Shown one piece after another: positions 55,180-64,000 of a DNA stretch of 64,000 bases. Source of the DNA: Paracoccus onchidii (GTDB taxonomy: Bacteria > Pseudomonadota > Alphaproteobacteria > Rhodobacterales > Rhodobacteraceae); contig NZ_JAQBIE010000001.1 in the NCBI RefSeq assembly GCF_028294535.1, positions 62,001-126,000 on the forward strand, in the 5' to 3' direction. The first letter of the stretch is position 1. Each line of letters opens with the position of its first letter. A program made the position numbers and the translations under genes. The notes beneath the pieces are model-generated. The model did no database searches and had not been told where the DNA came from. It saw only the letters and a list, made by a program, of their open reading frames with translations.

Positions 55180-56149
55180 GAAAACCGACGATGCCCAGAC
55201 CGTTTCGATCCACACAATTGATGATTCGGACCTGCCTGAAGGCGATGTTCTGGTCGATGTCGCTTGGTCGACGCTGAACTACAAGGACGCATTGGCGATC
55301 ACCGGCAAGGCACCGGTCGTGCGCAAGTTTCCGATGGTTCCGGGGATCGATTTTTCGGGGGGCGTGGCGGAAAGCAGTCATCCTGATTTCAAGCCGGGCG
55401 ACAAGGTCGTGCTGAACGGCTGGGGCGTGGGGGAAGGGCATTGGGGCGGCCTTGCCGGGCGGGCACGTGTCAAGGGTGACTGGCTGGTCCCGCTGCCTGA
55501 CGGGCTTTCTGCACGTCAGGCCATGGTGATCGGCACGGCGGGGTATACCGCGATGCTTTGCGTTATGGCGCTGGAACGGCAAGGGGTTCGCCCCACTGAC
55601 GGCCCGGTTGTCGTCAGCGGTGCCGCCGGTGGAGTCGGTAGCGTGGCGACCATGTTGCTGTCGGCGCGCGGGTATGAGGTTGCGGCCATCACCGGACGTC
55701 CCAGTGAAGGCGACTACCTGAAGAAGCTGGGGGCCAGCACCATCGTCGAGCGCAGTCAGCTTGAAGGTAAGGTCCGGCCCTTGGGCAAGGAATTGTGGGC
55801 GGCGGGTATCGATGTTGCCGGCAGCACTGTTCTGGCAAATATGTTGGCATCGATCCGATATCGCGGTTCGGTGGCCTGTTGTGGTCTGGCGGCCGGGATG
55901 GACCTGCCTTCGAGCGTGGCGCCGTTCATCCTGCGCGGGGTGTCGCTGATTGGCGTCGACAGCGTCATGTGCCCCCTGCAAGAACGTCGCGAAGCCTGGA
56001 AACGGCTTGCACAAGAACTGGATCTGACCCTGCTGGATTCGATCAGCACTGAAATCGGCTTTGAAGACGTGATCGGCGTCGCGCCCCGGTTCCTGGCGGG
56101 CGAGGTTCGCGGGCGGATTGTGGTGCCGGTGAATCCGTCTTTGGCTTGA
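55157..56149 (+). CDS. acuI: Acrylyl-CoA reductase AcuI (YhdH family)
   Basis: 330 aa zinc-independent medium-chain reductase that reduces acryloyl-CoA to propionyl-CoA with NADPH, detoxifying acrylate from DMSP and other sources. Landmarks: [30 protein letters not shown], the nucleotide-binding [18 protein letters not shown] and [25 protein letters not shown] lies eight bases before the ATG inside acuR. No DMSP lyase (dddL) follows; the next gene is manC. Confidence 0.9.
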   Translation: MTDAILIEKTDDAQTVSIHTIDDSDLPEGDVLVDVAWSTLNYKDALAITGKAPVVRKFPMVPGIDFSGGVAESSHPDFKPGDKVVLNGWGVGEGHWGGLAGRARVKGDWLVPLPDGLSARQAMVIGTAGYTAMLCVMALERQGVRPTDGPVVVSGAAGGVGSVATMLLSARGYEVAAITGRPSEGDYLKKLGASTIVERSQLEGKVRPLGKELWAAGIDVAGSTVLANMLASIRYRGSVACCGLAAGMDLPSSVAPFILRGVSLIGVDSVMCPLQERREAWKRLAQELDLTLLDSISTEIGFEDVIGVAPRFLAGEVRGRIVVPVNPSLA

Positions 56150-56373
56150 CGGAACATCGCGCCTTGCGACCTGCGCCGCCCTGCGGGGTGGCCGCGGGAA
56201 AGTGAAAATCCTTCAAAGCGATGACTTGGCGGATAGTTGTGCATCGGCTATCCGTTTCCCAACGGCTTTCCTTGGTGTACGTTTTTGACGTCCGAAAGTC
56301 GGATTGAGGTCGGGCGCCCCGTGCGCGATGCAGATTGAAGGTGCGGGTGCAGCGAACCGCGCAGGAGTGTTGG

Positions 56374-57807
56374 ATGAGTATGATTACCCCAGTGTTGATG
56401 GCAGGCGGTTCGGGCACGCGGCTTTGGCCGGTTTCTCGCAAGGCATTTCCGAAGCAGTTTGCCCCATTGATCGGGGATGAAACGCTGTTTCAGGCTTCGG
56501 CGCGGCGCTTGTCGGGGCCCTGCTATGGCGACCCTGTGGTCATGACCAATTCGGATTTCCGTTTCATCGTGGCCGAGCAACTGGAACAGGTCGGCATCGG
56601 GCACGAAGCGATCGTGATCGAACCTGTCGGTCGCAATACCGCGCCAGCCGTGCTGGCTGCTGCATTGATGGCCGCAACCCAAGATCCGGATCGTCTGTTG
56701 CTGGTGGCTCCTTCGGATCACGTGATTCCAGATTCCGAGGCATTTACCCGCGCGGTTGAGCAGGGGATCGGCCCGGCGCAGGCGGGGCGGATCGTGACCT
56801 TCGGCATCACGCCCGATCGGCCCGAGACGGGATATGGCTATCTGGAACTTGCCGGGCAGGGCGAAGGCCCGCAGCCCCTGACACGCTTTGTCGAAAAACC
56901 CGAGGCCGCGCGCGCCGCTGAAATGCTGGCCGCTGGTAATTTCCTGTGGAATGCCGGGATCTTTCTGTTCAGTGCGCGCACGATGATCGACGCATTCCGC
57001 GCGCATGCCCCGGGTTTTCTTGAACCGGTTCAGAAATCGGTGGACGAAGCGCAGACCGATATCGGGTTTCTGCGCCTTGCCAAGGGCCCGTGGGAAGGAC
57101 TGGCCGATGAATCCATAGACTACGCCGTCATGGAAAAGGCCGACAATCTGACGGTTGTGCGTTTTTCCGAGCGATGGTCCGACCTTGGCGGTTGGGATGC
57201 CATCTGGCGCGAAACGCTGGACGCTGAGCCTTCGGAAAACGGTGTTGCGCTGGACGGTCCGGCGACGGCGATCGATTGTCAGGATGTTCTGTTGCGTTCC
57301 GACAATGAAGATCTGGATGTGGTCGGGATCGGACTGCGCGACATGCTGGTCGTGGCCACCAGTGATGCGGTGCTGGTCGCGGATAAATCACGCGCCCAGG
57401 ACGTGAAACAGGCCGTCACGGCGCTGCGCAAGAAAAACCGTAAACAGGCAGAGGCTTTCCCGCGCGATCACCGGCCTTGGGGATGGTTCGAAACCCTTGC
57501 GCTGGCCGACAGATTTCAGGTGAAGCGTATCGTGGTCAAGCCCGGAGCGGCGTTGTCCCTGCAAAGCCATGTTCACCGTTCCGAGCATTGGATCGTGGTG
57601 TCGGGCACCGCGAAGGTAACGGTGGATGAGACCGTCACCCTCGTGACGGAAAACCAGTCGATCTATGTTCCGCTGGGTGCGGTTCACCGGATGGAGAACC
57701 CGGGAAAGGTTCCGATGGTCCTGATCGAGGTCCAGACGGGATCGTATCTTGGGGAAGATGACATCATTCGCTATGAAGATGTCTATGCCCGCAACAGCGA
57801 CGACTGA
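56374..57807 (+). CDS. manC: Mannose-1-phosphate guanylyltransferase / mannose-6-phosphate isomerase
   Basis: 477 aa bifunctional enzyme making GDP-mannose for exopolysaccharide or LPS. The nucleotidyltransferase domain begins PVLMAGGSGTRLWPVSR (6-22) and includes FVEKP and NAGIFLF. The C-terminal cupin (about 350-470) is the type II isomerase, with RPWGWFETL, LSLQSHVHRSEHWIVV and PLGAVHRMENPG. AGGAG lies seven bases before ATG 56374. It stands alone; no other capsule gene is nearby. Confidence 0.93.
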   Translation: MSMITPVLMAGGSGTRLWPVSRKAFPKQFAPLIGDETLFQASARRLSGPCYGDPVVMTNSDFRFIVAEQLEQVGIGHEAIVIEPVGRNTAPAVLAAALMAATQDPDRLLLVAPSDHVIPDSEAFTRAVEQGIGPAQAGRIVTFGITPDRPETGYGYLELAGQGEGPQPLTRFVEKPEAARAAEMLAAGNFLWNAGIFLFSARTMIDAFRAHAPGFLEPVQKSVDEAQTDIGFLRLAKGPWEGLADESIDYAVMEKADNLTVVRFSERWSDLGGWDAIWRETLDAEPSENGVALDGPATAIDCQDVLLRSDNEDLDVVGIGLRDMLVVATSDAVLVADKSRAQDVKQAVTALRKKNRKQAEAFPRDHRPWGWFETLALADRFQVKRIVVKPGAALSLQSHVHRSEHWIVVSGTAKVTVDETVTLVTENQSIYVPLGAVHRMENPGKVPMVLIEVQTGSYLGEDDIIRYEDVYARNSDD

Positions 57808-57837
57808 TCTGCGATTGGCGGGCTGATGAAGCGACGG

Positions 57838-57866
57838 GGGCGACCAGCGATGGTCGCCCTGTTTTC
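57838..57866 (+). terminator. Intrinsic terminator after manC
   Basis: GGGCGACC (57838-57845) / GGTCGCCC (57852-57859) with a 6-base loop, followed by TGTTTTC. It ends transcription toward the convergent metH gene. Confidence 0.82.
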
Positions 57867-57898
57867 ATTTCCGGTCGGGCCCCATATCAGCCCCCAGA

Positions 57899-60611
<2,713 letters not shown>

Positions 60612-60619
<8 letters not shown>

Positions 60620-61655
60620 ATTCGGGCACCTTTCGCGGGCTGAACTGGGCCACGGCCTCGGCAATGGCGCGGATATGGTCGGGCGTGGTGCCGCAGCAGC
60701 CGCCCACGACATTCACCAGCCCCTCGCGGGCAAATTCGGCGACCTGCCGGGCGGTGTCGTCGGGGCCTTCGTCATATTCACCAAAGGCGTTGGGCAGACC
60801 TGCATTGGGATAGGCGCAGATCAGCGTGTCGGCCACGCCCGCCATTTCGGCCAGATGCGGGCGCATCGCCTCGGCGCCAAGGGCGCAGTTCAGGCCAACG
60901 GTCCAGGGGTTCGCATGCCGGACCGAATGCCAGAACGCGGTCGGCGTCTGCCCCGACAGGGTCCGCCCCGAGGCATCGGTGATCGTGCCCGAAATCATCA
61001 GCGGCAGCGCGCGACCATGCGCCTCCATCGCCTCGATACAGGCAAAGATCGCGGCCTTGGCGTTCAGCGTGTCGAAGATTGTTTCGATCAGCAGGATGTC
61101 GGCCCCACCTGCGATCAGGCCTGTGGCCTGCTGCAGATAGGCGACGCGCAGTTCCTCGAAGGTGACGGCGCGAAAGCCCGGATTGTTCACGTCCGGGCTG
61201 ATCGAGGCCGTGCGGTTCGTCGGCCCCAGCGCGCCCGCAACCCAACGCGGCTTGCCATCCTGCGCGGTCGCGCGGTCCAGCGCCCGGCGCACGACGCGCG
61301 CGCCCTCGACGTTCAGGTCATGGACGGCGGCTTCCAGCGCGTAATCGGCCTGCGCGATGGTGGTCGAGGAAAACGTGTTGGTTTCCACGATATCGGCACC
61401 CGCCATGGCATAGCGGTAATGGATCTCTTCGACCGCTTCGGGCTGGGTCAGGATCAGAAGGTCGTTGTTGCCCTTCTGCGGATGGTCCGAGTGGTGGCGG
61501 CAGACATGACCCGAGCCGTGGCCGGTATAGTCGTCCTCGCCCAGGCCAAGGTTCTGAATTTGCGTGCCCATCGCGCCGTCAAGGATCAGGATCCGTTCCG
61601 CAGCGGCGCGGTTCAGTGCCTCGAATGCGGGCGAGGGGGGAAGTCTGCCGGTCAT
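60612..61655 (-). CDS. Methionine synthase, homocysteine S-methyltransferase subunit
   Basis: 347 aa, corresponding to the N-terminal module of ordinary MetH. It begins [17 protein letters not shown]; the zinc-binding cysteines are in [13 protein letters not shown] and [13 protein letters not shown]. It activates homocysteine to accept the methyl group from methylcobalamin on the partner protein. The overlap with the metH C-terminal gene ensures equal synthesis. Split MetH has been described in other Rhodobacterales. Confidence 0.92.
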
Positions 61656-61713
61656 GTTCGTGCCTTTGTCAGGAAGCCGGCAACATAGGCACAGTTCATC
61701 CCGGCGGCAAATT

Positions 61714-61735
61714 CATAATATTCCAGAAGATTATG
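61714..61735. promoter_or_regulatory. AT-rich inverted repeat upstream of metH
   Basis: CATAAT (61714-61719) and ATTATG (61730-61735), spaced by ten bases, 59 bases before the homocysteine methyltransferase start. The site could serve the adjacent Lrp-type regulator or a methionine regulator. It does not match the SAH or cobalamin riboswitch folds I know. Confidence 0.4.
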
Positions 61736-61750
61736 AGTCAGATCGATGAT

Positions 61751-62212
61751 TCAGGCTACCGGCACACCTTGTTCGTCTTTCAGGGTCTTTAGCACAATCT
61801 CCGAACGCACTTGCGCCACCTGCGGGTGGGGCAGCAGGTGGCGATGGACGAAATCGGCAAAGGCGTCCAGATCACGCGCCCGCACATCCAGCACGTAATC
61901 GGCATCGCCAGATACCGAATATGCCGAACGGATCAAGGGCTGCGCGGCGACAAAACGCGAAAAATCGCTGTCTTTCCCCGGCCCGTGGCTGGACAGGTTC
62001 ACCCGGATGACCGCCCGCAATCCATAGCCCAGCTGAGCCGCGCTGAGTCGTGCGCAATATCCCTCGATGACACCGGATTGTTCCAGGGCGGCCCGCCGGC
62101 GCGAACATTGCGAAGGCGAAAGATTGACCACCCCGGCCAATGCGGCATTGGTCATCGCGCCATCCTTCTGCAATGCAGCCAGAAGCGCAATATCGTAGCC
62201 GTCAAGTTCCAT
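61751..62212 (-). CDS. Lrp/AsnC-family transcriptional regulator
   Basis: 153 aa. The N-terminal helix-turn-helix reads LDGYDIALLAALQKDGAMTN then ALAGVVNLSPSQCSRRRAAL. The C-terminal amino-acid-binding RAM domain includes VSGDADYVLDVRARDLDAF. It is divergent from hppD across 134 bases and upstream of metH in the same direction. The linkage to hppD is common and suggests control of tyrosine breakdown. Confidence 0.92.
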   Translation of the reverse strand: MELDGYDIALLAALQKDGAMTNAALAGVVNLSPSQCSRRRAALEQSGVIEGYCARLSAAQLGYGLRAVIRVNLSSHGPGKDSDFSRFVAAQPLIRSAYSVSGDADYVLDVRARDLDAFADFVHRHLLPHPQVAQVRSEIVLKTLKDEQGVPVA

Positions 62213-62346
62213 ATCGTGCGCATCCTTATGCCTTTATGCGTCTTTCGTGCAATAATGAGGGATGCCCGGGCCGCTTCGCAAGGTTCATGCGCGGTCTATA
62301 TGGAATAATGGTGCCAACATGCTGACATATCGAACAGGAGCATCCC
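62213..62346. promoter_or_regulatory. Divergent lrp / hppD control region
   Basis: 134 bases with AT-rich half-sites: TTATGC (62226-62231) and GCAATAA (62249-62255), and outer GCATCC / GGATGC arms. This spacing is in the range used by Lrp-type dimers. No further element could be fixed. Confidence 0.45.
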
Positions 62347-63459
62347 ATGGGTCCCTTTCCTCATAACGCCCCCAAGGCGACGATCAGTGCCGCGAACCCG
62401 GCCGGCACCGATGGATTCGAGTTTGTGGAATTTGCGCATCCCCAGCCTGAAATTCTGGCGCAGATCTTTGAGCAGATGGGTTTCACGCCGGTTGCAAGAC
62501 ATCGCACCAAGAATATCACGCTCTATCGGCAGGGTGATATCAACTATCTGCTGAATGCCGAGGCAGATAGCCATGCGGCGGAATTCGTCCGTGACCACGG
62601 CCCATGTGCACCTTCGATGGCGTGGCGGGTCGTCGATGCCAAGGCCGCATTGCAGCGTGCGCTGGATCTGGGCGCGACCGAGTACACGGGCGACGGAAAA
62701 TCGCTGGATGTGCCGGCCGTTTACGGAATCGGTGGCTCACTTCTGTATTTCGTGGATGTCTATGGCGATGCTGGCAGCGTCTATGAAGCGAATTTCGATT
62801 GGCTGGACGAGGTGAACCCCACCCCGGAAGGGTTTGGTTTCTACTATCTGGATCACCTGACCCATAACGTCATCCGCGGCAACATGGACACGTGGTACAA
62901 GTTCTATCACGACACGTTCAATTTCCGCGAAATCAAGTTCTTTGATATCAAGGGAAAGCAAACCGGGCTTGTCAGCCGTGCGCTGACATCGCCGGACGGC
63001 AAGATCCGCATCCCGATCAACGAATCCACCGACGATCACAGCCAGATCGAGGAGTATCTGCGTGAATACAAGGGCGAGGGGATCCAGCACATCGCCATCG
63101 CATCCGAAGACATCTATGCCGGAACCGAACAGATCGCCGATGCCGGCATGGAATTCATGCCCGGACCGCCGGATACCTATTACGAAATGTCGCACAAGCG
63201 CGTGAAAGGTCATCAAGAGCCGATCGATCGCATGAAAGAGCGCGGCATTCTGATCGATGGTGAAGGCGTCGTCGGGGGGGGCGAAACGCGTATTCTGTTG
63301 CAGATCTTTTCCAAGACGGTCATCGGCCCGATCTTTTTCGAGTTCATCCAGCGCAAGGGCGATGACGGCTTTGGGGAAGGAAATTTCCGCGCGCTGTTCG
63401 AATCCATCGAAGAGGATCAGATCCGGCGTGGCGTTCTGGACGCGGCGTCGAGCGATTGA
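62347..63459 (+). CDS. hppD: 4-hydroxyphenylpyruvate dioxygenase
   Basis: 370 aa. It converts 4-hydroxyphenylpyruvate to homogentisate in tyrosine degradation. The iron ligands are H170 (YYLDHLTHNV), H248 (GIQHIAIAS) and E332 (IGPIFFEFIQRKGD). The length matches the family. It is transcribed divergently from the Lrp regulator and followed after 40 bases by a Rieske protein. No hmgA or fahA lies in the window. Confidence 0.96.
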   Translation: MGPFPHNAPKATISAANPAGTDGFEFVEFAHPQPEILAQIFEQMGFTPVARHRTKNITLYRQGDINYLLNAEADSHAAEFVRDHGPCAPSMAWRVVDAKAALQRALDLGATEYTGDGKSLDVPAVYGIGGSLLYFVDVYGDAGSVYEANFDWLDEVNPTPEGFGFYYLDHLTHNVIRGNMDTWYKFYHDTFNFREIKFFDIKGKQTGLVSRALTSPDGKIRIPINESTDDHSQIEEYLREYKGEGIQHIAIASEDIYAGTEQIADAGMEFMPGPPDTYYEMSHKRVKGHQEPIDRMKERGILIDGEGVVGGGETRILLQIFSKTVIGPIFFEFIQRKGDDGFGEGNFRALFESIEEDQIRRGVLDAASSD

Positions 63460-63499
63460 CACCAATGGCAGCTTTCATCTGCTGTGAGGGCCTGTCGCG

Positions 63500-63865
63500 A
63501 TGAGCTGGACCGATTATGCAGCCGCCCCCGCGCCAGGCACCAGGATCTGCGATGCAGCCGGTATCACCACGCCGATTGCGATGGAGGTGACCACCGGGAA
63601 GGGGAAATTCCCGCTATTGGTGATGCGTGTCGGGCTGGGATTCCGGGCCTATGTGAATGCTTGCCCGCACCAGTTTCTGCCGCTGAACTATCGGGCCGAA
63701 CGTATCATGTCGGCGGACGGAACCAAGTTGCTCTGCACGGCGCATGGCGCGCGTTTCGACATGGCGACAGGGGCGGTGGTCGACGGCGCGGATTGCGGGT
63801 TGGAGCCCGTGCCGCTTGAACTGATTGATGGTTTCCTGCATATCGCGCCGCCGCCAGCCGGGTGA
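63500..63865 (+). CDS. Rieske [2Fe-2S] protein
   Basis: 121 aa. Single Rieske domain with C55-P-H57 and C79-T-A-H82 as cluster ligands. It resembles ferredoxin components of dioxygenases but no partner reductase is adjacent. Its position right after hppD suggests it accompanies tyrosine catabolism; direct evidence is absent. Confidence 0.85.
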   Translation: MSWTDYAAAPAPGTRICDAAGITTPIAMEVTTGKGKFPLLVMRVGLGFRAYVNACPHQFLPLNYRAERIMSADGTKLLCTAHGARFDMATGAVVDGADCGLEPVPLELIDGFLHIAPPPAG

Positions 63866-63901
63866 TCCCCTCCCTGAGATGGGGCTGTTGTCGGGCACGA
63901 A

Positions 63902-63928
63902 AAAGGCCGGGGATATTCCCCGGCCTTT
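63902..63928. terminator. Bidirectional intrinsic terminator
   Basis: AAAGGCCGGGGA (63902-63913) / TCCCCGGCCTTT (63917-63928) with a 3-base loop TAT. T-runs on both strands let it end both the Rieske gene and the convergent gene that enters from the right. Confidence 0.9.
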
Positions 63929-63949
63929 CCAGAAATGTTGGCTGGTCGA

Positions 63950-64000
63950 TTAGAATCCGGCCTTGATTTTCTCGAATTCGGCCAATTGCCTTTCGCGCTG
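63950..64000 (-). CDS. C-terminal end of an unidentified protein (continues beyond the window)
   Basis: The last 16 codons are visible, QRERQLAEFEKIKAGF, and end with TAA at 63952-63950. The sequence is helical. Too little is present for identification. The bidirectional terminator lies 22 bases downstream. Confidence 0.6.
   Translation of the reverse strand, partial: QRERQLAEFEKIKAGF

Noticed and set aside
61656-61750. SAH, SAM or cobalamin riboswitch before metH
   Set aside because: The gap is only 95 bases and lacks the B12 box and the SAH/SAM-II core motifs.

Overview
The window looks like a chromosomal segment of a high-GC alphaproteobacterium of the Rhodobacteraceae, most likely Paracoccus or a close relative. 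The evidence is the aerobic-type cobaltochelatase pair cobS/cobT, the block rpmH-rnpA-yidD-ttcA-yidC-MOSC-engB-argB, a methionine synthase split in two, acuR-acuI, and a luxR-luxI pair directly after rplQ. From memory, the pdnR/pdnI quorum-sensing genes of Paracoccus denitrificans sit in that position. Genus assignment is inference.

Layout. 1-3720: a glycerol-3-phosphate type ABC importer (ugpB-A-E-C, minus strand, ugpC cut by the window edge). 3900-7009: a DUF808 membrane protein and a fasciclin / anti-sigma / ECF sigma group. 7142-10679: cobS, a secreted protein of unknown function, and cobT. 10788-16071: tRNA-Val, a phosphatase, and a siderophore module (reductase, TonB-dependent receptor, RhtX/FptX-type permease). 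16192-21402: the end of the spc operon and the alpha operon (rplO, secY, adk, rpsM, rpsK, rpoA, rplQ), closed by an intrinsic terminator. 21442-27203: luxR-luxI, rarA, and a tightly coupled crcB-rluC-HAD-atp12 run. 27366-28385: an orphan amino-acid binding protein. 28440-36996: a long minus-strand core block from rpmH down to sixA, with a c-di-GMP phosphodiesterase gene inserted. 37248-38633: an orphan histidine kinase divergent from rpmH.

38744-48774 is the accessory part. A tRNA-Arg is followed by about 2.2 kb of wreckage: a frameshifted UvrD-like helicase remnant, an IS3-family orfB tail and an IS256-family transposase tail. Then comes an intact gene set that I identify as the so-called GAK system, a set of co-occurring families named in TIGRFAMs with no known function. 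It contains a CofD-like protein, a divergent NUDIX hydrolase, a kinase with a PhoU-like helical N-terminus, an ATP-grasp enzyme, an HprK-related kinase B, a histidine phosphatase, a PPP-family metallophosphoesterase and an amphi-Trp protein. Nearly every product makes, moves or removes phosphate, and the seven plus-strand genes are packed with overlaps or very short gaps. This is the strongest candidate for an uncharacterised biochemical system in the window.

48970-64000: a purine permease, an HPP/CBS membrane protein with a convergent IclR regulator, a DUF2946-like protein with a PepSY membrane protein, acuR-acuI, manC, two-gene metH with an Lrp-type regulator, divergent hppD with a Rieske protein, and the tail of a further minus-strand gene behind a strong terminator. 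No CRISPR array, rRNA gene or complete insertion sequence was seen.
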